From CBFDCQ01 sp965603355 (GTDB lineage Bacteria; Hydrogenedentota; CAZGCA01; CBFDCQ01): 64,000 nucleotides of DNA. Positions 36,581 to 45,489 of the stretch are shown in pieces. The notes under the pieces were generated by a model, which was given only the letters and a program-made list of their open reading frames with translations, searched no databases and had not been told where the DNA came from. A program made the translations under genes and the position numbers. The stretch's first letter is position 1. Each line of letters opens with the position of its first letter. The stretch covers positions 1-64,000 of the forward strand of contig CBFDCQ010000005.1 in NCBI GenBank assembly GCA_965603355.1. Direction: 5' to 3'.

Positions 36581-38134
36581 TCAGAAGTTGTATCGGGCGG
36601 CCAGGTATATGTTGCTGTTCTTCTCGAACTGGCCGAAAAACGTGTGGTCATCCTCTCCGACGAACACGTTTCCGCCGACTTCAGCGGCCCAGTGGTCGTC
36701 TATCCTGTAGTGGACGTTAGGACGCAGATACGCATCCTTGTCAGTAGGCGAGTAGTACGTGAAGAGCGATAACTTCAAGTTCTGGCTCATCAGCAGTTTT
36801 GTCAGACGCAACGTCAGCACGTGCCGGTTCTCGTCCGCCGACCGGACGCCCGGCGGCAGCGAACGTCTATAGGCGCCGTAATCCATCATCAGCTCGAGGT
36901 AATGCTGCACCGAGGCGGTGAAGTCGCGAGCCAGTTCCTGCTCATACCCCACGAGAAACCGGAACTCGCTGTTCCGCACGAACGCGTCGGCTCCGCTCCC
37001 GTCGTCTACGGAGTCATAGTATCCTACCTCAACATTACCGATCCCTTTGCCCACGGTACCTCGCACACTCGCGCCGTAGACGGACAAGTCGGGGAAAGTC
37101 GCCTTCCCTGTGAAGGGGTCCATCCCGCCGGGACTCTTCCAGTAGCCGCGATACCCGTAAACCGCCGTTTCGTACCCGGCGACGTTTCTGAACAGACGCA
37201 ACGCGACCTCATCTTCATCAAACCAGTCGTTGCGTTCATCATCGTGCACGGGCGCATCCTTGCCGGCACGGCGTCCGAGCATCGTGTTCCAGTAAGAGAC
37301 GCGCCTGCCGTCAATGAACCGGTCGGCGTCAAAGCGCGGGGTATATACAACATCCAGATTGGCCAGGTCGCTGTATAGCGAGATTTTGACCGCGTCGGAC
37401 GGCGCTTTGAGATACTCCTCGTCACGTCCAATGAAAAACGCGTTCCAATCCTTCGGGAACAGGTCGTTGATGAACAGCATATCGCCCGTACCCCACGTCA
37501 GTATCTGACGCCCGGCTTTGACGTCCATGAAGTCCGCCGGCGTGAACGCGTAGCTCGCTTCTCTCAGATCGAGCCAACCGCGACCCTCTTCCAGCCGGAG
37601 CTCGTGATGGTCGAATGCCGAATCGTAAAGAATATCCGTCGTCACCTTCAGCGTGGACAACGCCAAACTCTTCTCCATCTCCAACTGGAGACGGGTCTCA
37701 CCCAGCGATAAATCGTCCTCGTAACGGTCGCGCTGGGTTCGCACGCCGACACGCGTATCCAGGAAGCCGGTCAGGTCGAATGGAAGCTCGAGCCGAGCCT
37801 CACGACCGGTCTCCTCAGCCTCGCCCGGTTCCGCGGGTTCTTCTCCGAGCCCCGGCGGCAGCGCCGGCTCCTCTTGTTCTTCGCTGGGTGCAAGGCCTGG
37901 GGGTAGGGCCGGTTCTTCCTGCGCAGCGGCAATATGTGCAGCCAACCCCAACACCAAGACTGGTAGGAGCACACCGCACAACAACCTATCGAGTGCTGCT
38001 TTGACGGAGTAAGACAAAACAAAGGTAGGGCGGGCGTCTCGCCCGCCGTCGGGTGCGGCAAGCAGCGCCTCTACCACTTCGCCGGGATCTCTTTTGGCCT
38101 CACACGGCTTGATGGAAAGCATCCGGTCAGTCAC
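36581..38134 (-). CDS. Outer-membrane beta-barrel (DUF1302-like) with repeat-derived N-terminal extension
   Basis: A 517-codon frame. The mature part is an outer-membrane barrel with many short aromatic strands, a TWGTGDMLFINDLFPKDW motif characteristic of DUF1302-like porins, and a terminal F (IYLAARYNF). The signal peptide proper (LLPVLVLGLAAHIAAAQ) starts about 50 codons into the frame and is followed by a duplicated EEPALPPGL segment. The start GTG at 38134 overlaps the upstream stop (GTGA), and the first 50 codons include a dispersed palindromic repeat at 38024-38050. An internal TTG or GTG near 37990 is an alternative start. It belongs to the MMPL export set. Confidence 0.75.
   Translation of the reverse strand: MTDRMLSIKPCEAKRDPGEVVEALLAAPDGGRDARPTFVLSYSVKAALDRLLCGVLLPVLVLGLAAHIAAAQEEPALPPGLAPSEEQEEPALPPGLGEEPAEPGEAEETGREARLELPFDLTGFLDTRVGVRTQRDRYEDDLSLGETRLQLEMEKSLALSTLKVTTDILYDSAFDHHELRLEEGRGWLDLREASYAFTPADFMDVKAGRQILTWGTGDMLFINDLFPKDWNAFFIGRDEEYLKAPSDAVKISLYSDLANLDVVYTPRFDADRFIDGRRVSYWNTMLGRRAGKDAPVHDDERNDWFDEDEVALRLFRNVAGYETAVYGYRGYWKSPGGMDPFTGKATFPDLSVYGASVRGTVGKGIGNVEVGYYDSVDDGSGADAFVRNSEFRFLVGYEQELARDFTASVQHYLELMMDYGAYRRSLPPGVRSADENRHVLTLRLTKLLMSQNLKLSLFTYYSPTDKDAYLRPNVHYRIDDHWAAEVGGNVFVGEDDHTFFGQFEKNSNIYLAARYNF
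38024..38090. repeat. Dispersed palindrome inside a reading frame
   Basis: GGCGGGCG-TCTC-CGCCCGCC, matching the element at 41-65, lies in the N-terminal extension of the DUF1302-like gene and is followed by GGCAAGCAGCGCC, as near 12,863-12,876. Confidence 0.6.
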
Positions 38135-38985
38135 CTCAAGTACTTGAGTGGCGGACGGCGCAGGTACCGCTCCGTAAAAAGATCCTCCGGCAGGTCGACG
38201 TCATACTTCACGTCGCTGTACTCAATGACCGTGTTCCCGCCTGTTCGCAGATCCTTCATTTGAGATTTCGTAACGGTCGGATATCCCTGGATGTCGGGTT
38301 TCACGTCGAGTGCCACATATTCCCGGTATTTTTCACCCTTCTTATCGAAATACTCCACCTTCACGGTAACGAACGTCTTACGATGAACCCACATCGTGTA
38401 CTGGGCGAACTCCACACTTTCAGGGTCCTTCGGGGTGTTCTTCAAAACGTAGAAATCGTCGGTCGTCTTGACCAACTCGTGCTCGTCATCATTGATGTTA
38501 CGTCCTGAAACGTCCTCGTAGAAAAACTCTGAGCCGACGAAACTCGTGCGTTTCTCCGCCGACGCGATACGTTTAACGAGATCCAGCGCGGGAAGATAAA
38601 GCCACCGGTCATCGTCCTTATCCACGTGCTTCCACACCATGAACACCATCTTGTTGACGTCGGCCGGCAGGCGGAAATACACGTAGAACTTCTGGTCGCC
38701 GCAATACGTGTCGGGTTCCACGTCGGGGCTCGGAGGGGGATCGTCTCTGCGCAGAATGACGAACTCGCGATTGCGCTTGCGTTCCTGGCTGTCGGTTATC
38801 GTCATGGCAACCTTGGCGCTGCCGTCCTTGCCCTGATAGTAAGCGACCTTGTTGCACTTTTCCGCAATCTGCTGCACTGACGGACCCGCATCAGTCTCCT
38901 GGGCGCGCGTGAACTGCCCCGCGGCGAGAAACAAGAAGGTTATCAGCCAAACACATACCACAAGACACGATGTTCGCTTCATCAT
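38131..38985 (-). CDS. Outer-membrane lipoprotein-sorting protein (LolA-like)
   Basis: A 284-residue periplasmic protein: signal peptide (LVVCVWLITFLFLAAGQF), then a LolA/LppX-like half-barrel with GDQKFYVYFRLPADVNKMVF, LPALDLVKRIASAEKRTSFV and SQMKDLRTGGNTVIEYSDVK, as in the outer-membrane lipoprotein-sorting proteins that accompany MMPL/RND exporters. The ATG at 38985 follows GGAG and overlaps the stop of the transporter gene, and its own stop overlaps the start of the barrel gene, so all three are translationally coupled. A role in carrying a lipid between membranes is inferred. Confidence 0.85.
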   Translation of the reverse strand: MMKRTSCLVVCVWLITFLFLAAGQFTRAQETDAGPSVQQIAEKCNKVAYYQGKDGSAKVAMTITDSQERKRNREFVILRRDDPPPSPDVEPDTYCGDQKFYVYFRLPADVNKMVFMVWKHVDKDDDRWLYLPALDLVKRIASAEKRTSFVGSEFFYEDVSGRNINDDEHELVKTTDDFYVLKNTPKDPESVEFAQYTMWVHRKTFVTVKVEYFDKKGEKYREYVALDVKPDIQGYPTVTKSQMKDLRTGGNTVIEYSDVKYDVDLPEDLFTERYLRRPPLKYLR

Positions 38986-41867
38986 TGTGCTTCTCCTTTT
39001 CCGGCAGGCGACGTTTCTACAAGGCACTTTTCGCGCCGCGACGTGAGACGACATATCACCGCGGCCACGACGATCACCACTACACTTATGCAGGTCAACG
39101 CCGTCCACCCCACTGACACGAACCGATAAACGTTGATGACAATCAGGGCTACAACAGCTACAGCGGAAATGATGCACGTCCCGCAGTGGCATGCTAACGA
39201 CCGCCCGGATGTTTTCGGGAACAGCCACGCCTCCAGCACGGCGATCAGGGATGGCAGGATGAGCAGGGTCGCCACGCCCGCCGTAAGGAGTATCGCCGCT
39301 ATGAAGAGCCCCACCGTCTGGTACGGAACCAGCGGCGCGGCCAGCAGCGGGAGGAACCCTACGCCCACAACAACGACGTTCCTCGTGATCGCCCGCGCAG
39401 GCTCGCCGAACACAGGCCCGGCAGTCTTGGCCCACGACCCGTGCATCTCGAAGAGTGCGCGGCTGCGTGACAGGAAGTGTATAGCGTAGTCAACCGCGAG
39501 TCCAAGGCTCAACGACGACAGGACCGCGACAGGCATGTCGTAGTCCTTGCCGACCAACCCGATCGCTCCGTAGATCGCTCCTATCGTGACGGTAAGCGGG
39601 ATCATGCACAACATACCCCACAGGGCCGACCTGTACAGGAGCGTCATCATCAGGAACACGATAAGGAAACTGCCGAGAAACGCCTGCAACATGCCACTGA
39701 CCATCTTGTTCTGCCATATTACATTGATGTATGTCAGACCGAACCAGTCGTGTTTGAGAGGCACGGGCGGAGGATTTGCCGCAACGTACTCGTCGACGGC
39801 CTGAGCAACTTTCGACATATCCTTGTTATCGCCGCTTCTGAGCTGAGCCCAGATAACGGTCTTCGTGTAGTCGGTGTTCGCGAAATGCCAGAGGTCGCGC
39901 GGGCGGTTACCGCTCTGGAACGTGATCAGGCACTGGCCGACCGCATCCGCCGTATCAGGAATCCTGAAGTGTTCCTCCTCACCCGATATCAGCTCCCGGT
40001 ACACCGTTTTGACTATGTCGGCCAGCGAGTTGGACTTCCCGACAACTCCGGTAGTGATGAGATGCTGTTGCACGGACTCCACGTACCGCAATACTTCAGG
40101 CTGCTTGAACACCTGGTCCCGTTGACGTTCCCGGTCAATGAAAAGCGCCGCCTCGTACCACGCGTCGGACTCCTCCAACGGCGCCTCGTCCAGCTTCCCG
40201 TTCGCAAACGTCCCAAGCCGCTCGAGCAAATCCTCCTTCGAGGAGACCTCTCCACCCAGGCGGGCCGCCTCGCTTTGCAGCGACTCGAACACGGTGCTCG
40301 CGGACTCAACCGTTTGCGCCAGTTCCGCCGCTCGCTCTATCATCCGACGGGACACCGCTTGAGCGTATTGGTCCGGAGCCTGTTCCTCTTCCACGGCTGA
40401 TAACGTCAGGTATGCCATGTACGTCCCGCCAAAATGCTCGTTCAAAACCGTATCGGCCACGCGAATAGGGTGCGAACGGGTGAACCATTTGATGGGATTG
40501 TCGTTGATCTCTATCCGATTGATGCCGCATATGGCGACACCTACCACTATTACCGTGAGTGCGAGGATCACTTTCGCTCGCTGATACGTTGTCCGACCCG
40601 TCGCCGACAGGACTCGCGTCATTACGGTGCGCGACGCTTTCGTATCCTCATCAGCGCCGTGGACCGCTCCGAAGTTCTCCAGTGAACGCTGCGGGATCAA
40701 CATCACATACGCCGGTATGAACGTCACCGTACAGATCCACGCAGCCATCACGCCGAGTGCCACGAACAGCCCGAATGTCTGAACGGGAGGGATAGGTGTC
40801 AGCGCGAGCGAGGCAAACCCGACCGCCGTCGTGATCGACGTGTACAGCATCGGCGTGAACAAGGTTTCCATAACGTGGACGACCGTCTTGCGGCGGTCTT
40901 TCGTCTCCTGGTACCGGTCGAAGAAGTCCGAGAGGATGTGGACCGCATCAAGCACGGCGATCGGCACGATGAAAATCGGGATCATCGAACTCATTATATG
41001 GACGGTATTGCCGCTGGCGATGAGCAGCCCCATCGTGCAGATAACAGAGACCATCGCCACTATCATCGGCGAGATGACAAGAACGAGCTTGCGGAAAAAT
41101 AAAAGCATCAGCAGGAAGATTATCACCATGGCGATCGGCGCCGAAATCGCCATCTGCTTGAACATCTCCGCTCCAAACGTGTCCTCCGCCACGGGTAGAC
41201 CTGTAATGAAGTACTGTTCGTCGCCGGTAAAGGTGGCTATCTTCTGGCGCAGCTTCGAATAGACTTTGTAGCTTACGCCCTTGGATGTCAGCGGCAGATA
41301 CAGACACAGCGCTTTGCCGTTCTCGGAGAGCAGCGTGCCGTTCAGGAAGGGGATACGTTCGGCCTTCTCGCGGACAGCCCTGGCTTCCTCGGCAGTCGTC
41401 GGGGGCGACTGCATGAGCCACTCGAACCTGACCGCGCCCGGTCCGGCCTGTTCGATATTATCCACCGTGGACGGCGCAAGTATATCTATTTCTATAACGC
41501 CGGCGTTGTCCTCTTCGGGCCAGCGAAGGGTCTTCGCGAATTCAGTGAGGTCAAAGATCTTCCGCAGCGACTCCGGGTTAAAGACGCCGTCCGGGTGAGC
41601 CTCGTTCACCACACCGAGAACCACCATGTCATGGAGCGACATCTCCTCCTTCATCTCATCGTGAAACACGCGCACGGGCTCATCGGCCGGCAACATGTTC
41701 TCGGGATCGGTATCAACGTTAAGTGGATTGAGCGCACTGAAGGTCGAGGGCCAAATTGTGGGAAGACCGGCAACAAGCGCCAAGCACACGGTGATAACCA
41801 CCATTACCCAAGCTACAAGTTTCGGCCGACCGACAGAGAATTGAACGATATGCGAACCTGCATTCAT
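38982..41867 (-). CDS. MMPL/RND-family lipid or hydrophobe exporter
   Basis: A 961-residue inner-membrane transporter with twelve helices in two MMPL halves and two large periplasmic loops. Visible landmarks are NVDTDPENMLPADEPVRVFH in the first loop, the PIAVLDAVHILSDFFDRYQE region of TM4 and its equivalent LSSLSLGLAVDYAIHFLSRS in the second half. It resembles the hopanoid/hydrophobe-RND group rather than drug-efflux AcrB proteins, since no membrane-fusion protein or TolC is present. GAGGAGAC precedes the ATG at 41867. Partners are the LolA-like and DUF1302-like proteins downstream. Confidence 0.88.
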   Translation of the reverse strand: MNAGSHIVQFSVGRPKLVAWVMVVITVCLALVAGLPTIWPSTFSALNPLNVDTDPENMLPADEPVRVFHDEMKEEMSLHDMVVLGVVNEAHPDGVFNPESLRKIFDLTEFAKTLRWPEEDNAGVIEIDILAPSTVDNIEQAGPGAVRFEWLMQSPPTTAEEARAVREKAERIPFLNGTLLSENGKALCLYLPLTSKGVSYKVYSKLRQKIATFTGDEQYFITGLPVAEDTFGAEMFKQMAISAPIAMVIIFLLMLLFFRKLVLVISPMIVAMVSVICTMGLLIASGNTVHIMSSMIPIFIVPIAVLDAVHILSDFFDRYQETKDRRKTVVHVMETLFTPMLYTSITTAVGFASLALTPIPPVQTFGLFVALGVMAAWICTVTFIPAYVMLIPQRSLENFGAVHGADEDTKASRTVMTRVLSATGRTTYQRAKVILALTVIVVGVAICGINRIEINDNPIKWFTRSHPIRVADTVLNEHFGGTYMAYLTLSAVEEEQAPDQYAQAVSRRMIERAAELAQTVESASTVFESLQSEAARLGGEVSSKEDLLERLGTFANGKLDEAPLEESDAWYEAALFIDRERQRDQVFKQPEVLRYVESVQQHLITTGVVGKSNSLADIVKTVYRELISGEEEHFRIPDTADAVGQCLITFQSGNRPRDLWHFANTDYTKTVIWAQLRSGDNKDMSKVAQAVDEYVAANPPPVPLKHDWFGLTYINVIWQNKMVSGMLQAFLGSFLIVFLMMTLLYRSALWGMLCMIPLTVTIGAIYGAIGLVGKDYDMPVAVLSSLSLGLAVDYAIHFLSRSRALFEMHGSWAKTAGPVFGEPARAITRNVVVVGVGFLPLLAAPLVPYQTVGLFIAAILLTAGVATLLILPSLIAVLEAWLFPKTSGRSLACHCGTCIISAVAVVALIVINVYRFVSVGWTALTCISVVVIVVAAVICRLTSRREKCLVETSPAGKGEAQ

Positions 41868-41881
41868 CACAATGTCTCCTC

Positions 41882-41937
41882 GTCATTCCGGCGCGCGGCG
41901 CGGAGGTCGCTCTTGCGAGTCGTTCCACAGGAATGAC
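41882..41937. repeat. Inverted GTCATTCC/GGAATGAC element
   Basis: Perfect 8-base arms at 41882-41889 and 41930-41937 flank a GC-rich core between the DUF2892 gene and the MMPL gene. It may be a degenerate dispersed repeat and may separate the two transcription units. Confidence 0.4.
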
Positions 41938-41962
41938 TATGATTGTCCATGTTCGCAGACAC

Positions 41963-42157
41963 TCACTCGCACCGACGCAATCCTAATTTCTGAACCACCC
42001 ACATCATAGGGCACCAGTTGGTAAATCCCGATTGGAATAGATTCAATCCCACGAACGCGGTGAAGATCAGCCAATACCGGCTGTGGATCACAGACAAAGC
42101 CACGCTCACCATGATGAAGAACCCCGCGATCAGGCGAAGAGCACGCTCAACTGTCAA
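41963..42157 (-). CDS. DUF2892-type small membrane protein
   Basis: A 64-residue protein with two membrane helices (ALRLIAGFFIMVSVALSVIH and YWLIFTAFVGLNLFQSGFTN) followed by WCPM, the signature of the DUF2892 / YgaP-like inner-membrane domain. In other proteins this module is joined to a rhodanese that handles sulfane sulfur; here it stands alone. It is the last gene of the oxygen-defence run and its role there is unknown. Confidence 0.8.
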   Translation of the reverse strand: MTVERALRLIAGFFIMVSVALSVIHSRYWLIFTAFVGLNLFQSGFTNWCPMMWVVQKLGLRRCE

Positions 42158-42335
42158 TGAAAGTCACCTCCTCATGCAGTCGCCTTGCCTCCAGCAGTGC
42201 CATGTAACGGGAAGACTCAAGCGGGTCATGCGAGCTTCCTGGCCGCGGAGAACCCTGGTTCACGATCTAGCCGCCGACACGCAAAGGCCGAAGCAGCTTA
42301 AATCAGGATACGTAGGGATTCAAATATGCGCATAC

Positions 42336-42545
42336 TTACTCTTCAACGAAGTGTATGGCCCCGTGTGGGCAAGCGGGAATGCAGATACCGTCCAGATCGC
42401 ACTTTTCCCGATCGAGCACTGCACTGTCGCTCCCTGCAGAGATCGCCCCGCGTGGACAGACCTTCATGCACTTGCCGCTCAACCTGCACTTCTCAGGGTC
42501 TATTACGAGCTTTACGCTACCGCTATCTTTTCTCTCCTCCGTCAT
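42336..42545 (-). CDS. 2[4Fe-4S] ferredoxin-type protein
   Basis: A 69-residue protein with two cysteine clusters, CRLSGKCMKVCP and CDLDGICIPACP, each with a longer-than-usual first spacing (C-x5-C-x3-CP). This variant is seen in ferredoxin-like proteins of anaerobes. It follows the rubredoxin gene by 16 bases and precedes a gap of 178 bases without a recognisable gene. It may carry electrons from the KorAB oxidoreductase to the flavodiiron or rubrerythrin systems (inference). Confidence 0.88.
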   Translation of the reverse strand: MTEERKDSGSVKLVIDPEKCRLSGKCMKVCPRGAISAGSDSAVLDREKCDLDGICIPACPHGAIHFVEE

Positions 42546-42561
42546 CAGCTACCGTCCCCAT

Positions 42562-42723
42562 TCATTCAGTTTCTTCGAAAGCTTCCTTGCCCGCGCCGCA
42601 CACGGGGCAGACCCAGTCGTCCGGAAGGGCCTCAAAGGCCGTTCCAGCAGCTATACCGCCGTCTGAATCTCCCTGAGCCGGGTCATACACGTAGCCGCAT
42701 ACCGAGCAAACGTACTTTTTCAT
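42562..42723 (-). CDS. Rubredoxin
   Basis: A 53-residue electron carrier with the Fe(Cys)4 site formed by [12 protein letters not shown] and [15 protein letters not shown]. The ATG at 42723 is preceded by GGAGGAG. It directly follows the flavodiiron-protein gene and is the usual electron donor to that enzyme and to rubrerythrin and superoxide reductase. Confidence 0.95.
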   Translation of the reverse strand: MKKYVCSVCGYVYDPAQGDSDGGIAAGTAFEALPDDWVCPVCGAGKEAFEETE

Positions 42724-42754
42724 AGTCTCACTCCTCCATTCTACAGTTGTCGCT

Positions 42755-43960
42755 TCACCCGCATATCTCACGCAGCCTCTGCGCAACCTGTTCTCCCAAC
42801 AATCGGCACTTTTCCAGAGCGTCGCTGTCGGGCACGTATCTGGCCGTGACGGTTTCCCCCACGAGCTCGATCTTCATGGCCGTGAGCATTTCCGTCACAT
42901 GTTTGACGGCTTCGCCGCTCCAACCGTACGAGCCGAAAGTCGCGCCGACAACGTTCCGCGGTTTCAACCCCTTGAGATACGTCAGCGCATCGGCGACGGT
43001 CGGGAACATGTTATTGTTCATGGTGGGTGACCCGACCAGCAGTGCGCCGGCGTCGAGTATCTCCGTGGCCACGTCACTGCGGTGACACGATTTGAGCGGC
43101 ATCAGTCTCGTCACCGTTCCGCCCGCTGTGAGACCTTCGCCGACCGCTCTCGCCATGGCAGCGGTGCTCTCCCACATTGTATCGTAGACGACCACCGCTT
43201 TGTTCGTGGGTTTCTGAGCGGCCCATTTGGCGTACAGCTCGAGCGGCCTGTTGACGTCTTGTCGCCATATCGGTCCGTGGTCCGGCGCTATGATGTTAAT
43301 CGTGATGCCGAGACCACCTACCTTCTCAAGAAGCTTTGTCACAAGAGGGGAAAGCGGTAAAAGGATGTTCGCATAGTACTTTGCCGCCTCGCGCTCCAGC
43401 AGGCTATCGTCGAGCTCGTCCGCAAACCGCTGGCTGGAAGCCAGGTGCATCCCGAAAGCGTCGCTCGAGAAAAGCAATTTCTCCTCAGCGAGATACGTGA
43501 ACATGCTGTCCGGCCAATGGAGCATCTTCGTCTCCAGGAAAGTCAAATTCACGTTGCCTATGCTGAGCGTCTCTCCGTCCTGCACGGCCAGAATCTCGCG
43601 GTCCATGTGGAAATGGTCGGCAATAGCCTTCACACCGTTGACCGACGCGAAGACCTTCTCCGGTTGTATCGCTTCTATAACATAGGGCAGGCATCCGGAG
43701 TGGTCCATCTCCGTGTGGTTCGAAATGAGGTAGGTGATGTCTTGGGGGTCTATAACCGAGGCTATCCGAGAGAGCATTTCGTCCCTGAAAGGGGCTTTGA
43801 CCGTGTCCACAAGGGTAATCTTGTCTGCGAGAATCAGAAAGGCGTTGTACGTTGTGCCGCGACTGGTCAGATAACCGTGAAAATCGCGCACGCCCCAGTC
43901 GACCACGCCCACCCAGTAGACGTTATCGCTCACTTTGACTGCCTTACAGGCATCCCTCAT
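42755..43960 (-). CDS. Flavodiiron protein (A-type flavoprotein, O2/NO reductase)
   Basis: A 401-residue two-domain enzyme that reduces oxygen to water or NO to N2O. The metallo-lactamase domain holds the diiron ligands H82-x-E84-x-D86-H87 (NHTEMDHSG), a histidine in MLHWPDSM, the bridging aspartate in SSDAFG and PDHGPIW. The flavodoxin domain starts at [15 protein letters not shown]. No C-terminal rubredoxin is fused; a separate rubredoxin gene follows. The ATG at 43960 follows GGAGGG. Confidence 0.95.
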   Translation of the reverse strand: MRDACKAVKVSDNVYWVGVVDWGVRDFHGYLTSRGTTYNAFLILADKITLVDTVKAPFRDEMLSRIASVIDPQDITYLISNHTEMDHSGCLPYVIEAIQPEKVFASVNGVKAIADHFHMDREILAVQDGETLSIGNVNLTFLETKMLHWPDSMFTYLAEEKLLFSSDAFGMHLASSQRFADELDDSLLEREAAKYYANILLPLSPLVTKLLEKVGGLGITINIIAPDHGPIWRQDVNRPLELYAKWAAQKPTNKAVVVYDTMWESTAAMARAVGEGLTAGGTVTRLMPLKSCHRSDVATEILDAGALLVGSPTMNNNMFPTVADALTYLKGLKPRNVVGATFGSYGWSGEAVKHVTEMLTAMKIELVGETVTARYVPDSDALEKCRLLGEQVAQRLREICG

Positions 43961-43994
43961 CGCACCCTCCGTTCTCGAGGTCAAGAGCCGCCCG

Positions 43995-44016
43995 ATACAC
44001 GTTGACCCACGTGTAT
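43995..44016. promoter_or_regulatory. Inverted repeat upstream of the flavodiiron gene
   Basis: ATACACGT (43995-44002) and ACGTGTAT (44009-44016) are perfect 8-base arms around TGACCC, in the 64-base gap between the DJ-1-like gene and the flavodiiron start. It could be an operator or a transcript hairpin. Confidence 0.35.
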
Positions 44017-44024
44017 ATCGCGAC

Positions 44025-44546
44025 CTAGCTCAACACCCTGATTATTTCCCTGCAGAAAGCGGGCAGGTCGGCCGGACATCTGGAGGTGATCAGACCGCCG
44101 TCCACAACCACCTCCTCGTCAACCCAGTCGGCGCCGGCATTCATCATGTCGTCCTTTATCGCGAAGTACGACGTTACCCTCTTCCCTTTCAGTACACCGG
44201 CCGACACCAGCACCCATCCGGCATGGCATATAGCCGCGACAACTTTGCCTTGATCAAAGAGGTTCTTGACAAAACCCAGCGTCGCCTTGCACCTTCTCAG
44301 CCTGTCGGGGGCATAACCGCCGGGGATTATGACCGCGTCGAAATCGTCAGGGTTAGCCTCGCTCGCCCTTAGATGTATCTTAACGGGATACCCGTACTTG
44401 CTTCCCACGACATCCGGGCTTGACGCGGCCCCTACGATCTTGACGTCGGCACCCGCCTCACGCATCCTGTGGTAAGGATACCAGAGTTCCGTGTCCTCAT
44501 AGAGCTCTTCCGCAAGAATCGCAACCTTCTTCCCTTTAAGCTGCAT
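44025..44546 (-). CDS. DJ-1/PfpI-family protein
   Basis: A 173-residue flavodoxin-like protein of the class-I glutamine-amidotransferase superfamily. The nucleophile elbow is AAICHAGWVL with the reactive cysteine, and VIIPGGYAPDRLR supplies the family GG loop. Members are glyoxalase, deglycase, chaperone or protease-like proteins induced by oxidative and carbonyl stress; which activity applies is not decided by sequence. Its place inside the oxygen-defence run fits a stress function. Confidence 0.9.
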   Translation of the reverse strand: MQLKGKKVAILAEELYEDTELWYPYHRMREAGADVKIVGAASSPDVVGSKYGYPVKIHLRASEANPDDFDAVIIPGGYAPDRLRRCKATLGFVKNLFDQGKVVAAICHAGWVLVSAGVLKGKRVTSYFAIKDDMMNAGADWVDEEVVVDGGLITSRCPADLPAFCREIIRVLS

Positions 44547-44580
44547 ACAAGCAACCTCCCCAAGCCGTCATCGCGCAAAC

Positions 44581-44608
44581 GTAAAGGCGGTTCGCTAACC
44601 GCCTTTAC
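44581..44608. terminator. Strong hairpin downstream of the superoxide reductase
   Basis: GTAAAGGCGGTT and AACCGCCTTTAC form a perfect 12-bp stem with loop CGCT. No U-tract follows on the minus strand, so it may weaken rather than end transcription. The core GCGGTT-AACCGC resembles the dispersed palindrome at 7500-7517. Confidence 0.45.
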
Positions 44609-44621
44609 TATGTGTTCGGCA

Positions 44622-45092
44622 CTACTCCACAGCAACCTCTACAGAGTTGTCCCAAACGCCGTGGAGGCTGCAGTACTCTAACGCGTACAGCGTTGAACTC
44701 TTCGTGAGCATCACCGGCAGCGTGACCCTCGGTGCCGCGTACGTCGGGCCGAGATCGATCGTCGCCACATGCGCGACGGGTTTTCCCTCTTCCTTGGCGT
44801 AAAGCTGTATCCACTTGATGTGATGGGCAATCGTGTTAGGGTGCGCAATCTCCTTACCGACGATCACCGTCACCTCGAACGGTTCCCCGGCTTTCACCTT
44901 CGAGGGCGCCTCGATATGCGGGACGTGTTTCTCTTTTCCCTGTTTTTCGGGGGGAATGACGACATCGCCGAACCGTGCCATTGTGCTACCTCCTCGTTCT
45001 GCGGCCGTTTCCTGGCCGAAAACCGTACCTGTGGCTAATGCCGCAACCCCTGCCGCGGCGCCGCACCTGGCGAGAAACTCGCTTCGTTTCAT
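44622..45092 (-). CDS. Superoxide reductase (neelaredoxin type) with an export-like leader and a second internal start
   Basis: The reductase domain has the EKHVPHIE glutamate-lysine-histidine motif, AHHIKWIQLY and the CSLHGVW cysteine-histidine ligands of the square-pyramidal iron site; no N-terminal desulforedoxin domain is present. From the ATG at 45092 (GGGAGGT seven bases upstream) the protein has 156 residues and begins KRSEFLARCGAAAGVAALAT, a Tat- or Sec-like leader. A second ATG at 44981 (MARFGDVV) begins exactly at the catalytic domain and has a perfect GAGGAGGT six bases upstream. Two forms, exported and cytoplasmic (119 residues), seem possible. Confidence 0.92.
   Translation of the reverse strand: MKRSEFLARCGAAAGVAALATGTVFGQETAAERGGSTMARFGDVVIPPEKQGKEKHVPHIEAPSKVKAGEPFEVTVIVGKEIAHPNTIAHHIKWIQLYAKEEGKPVAHVATIDLGPTYAAPRVTLPVMLTKSSTLYALEYCSLHGVWDNSVEVAVE
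44982..44995 (-). promoter_or_regulatory. Internal Shine-Dalgarno inside the superoxide reductase gene
   Basis: GAGGAGGT (44988-44995 on the minus strand) precedes the in-frame ATG at 44979-44981 by six bases. The same bases encode RGGS of the leader-to-domain linker. Confidence 0.7.
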
Positions 45093-45188
45093 TTTGGCCA
45101 CCTCCCTTCTCCGACTACTCGTAGGCAAGCACTCTGACTATGCCTATTGTCGCGCCGGTATTGTCAGTGGTACATGCATCGCCGGCTG

Positions 45189-45410
45189 TCAAACGGCCAC
45201 GACCTCCTTTATCTCCGGGACATCCTGTTTCAGAACTCTCTCAATGCCCATCTTGAGCGTCATCTGACTCATCGGGCACCCGCCGCACGCGCCGGTCAAC
45301 TTCACCTTAACAACGCCTTCAGGGGTAACCTCCACCAACTCGACGTCGCCTCCGTCAGCCTGAAGCGCCGGTCTCACCTTTCCTAATGCGGCTTCTACTT
45401 TCTCTTTCAC
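45189..45410 (-). CDS. NFU-type iron-sulfur cluster scaffold/carrier
   Basis: A 73-residue NifU C-terminal-like domain: KVRPALQADGGDVELVEV and the cluster-binding GACGGCPMSQMTLK (CxxC). It carries 4Fe-4S clusters to targets, a sensible companion for ferredoxin and KorAB. The GTG at 45410 is chosen because AAGGAGGAGGA lies just upstream; the frame open to 45485 reads through that site. Confidence 0.92.
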   Translation of the reverse strand: MKEKVEAALGKVRPALQADGGDVELVEVTPEGVVKVKLTGACGGCPMSQMTLKMGIERVLKQDVPEIKEVVAV

Positions 45411-45489
45411 GACATCCTCCTCCTTCGCTAAGACAGTTCTCCTCGCAGGACACTCAGAGTACAGTCGAGTGCCCGCCAAAATCACTCTT

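Noticed and set aside
42158..42335. Possible gene or sigma-54 promoter in the gap downstream of the ferredoxin gene
   Set aside because: The TTGCC ... GTGCCA arrangement has 11 instead of 10 bases between the key dinucleotides, and only very short frames exist.
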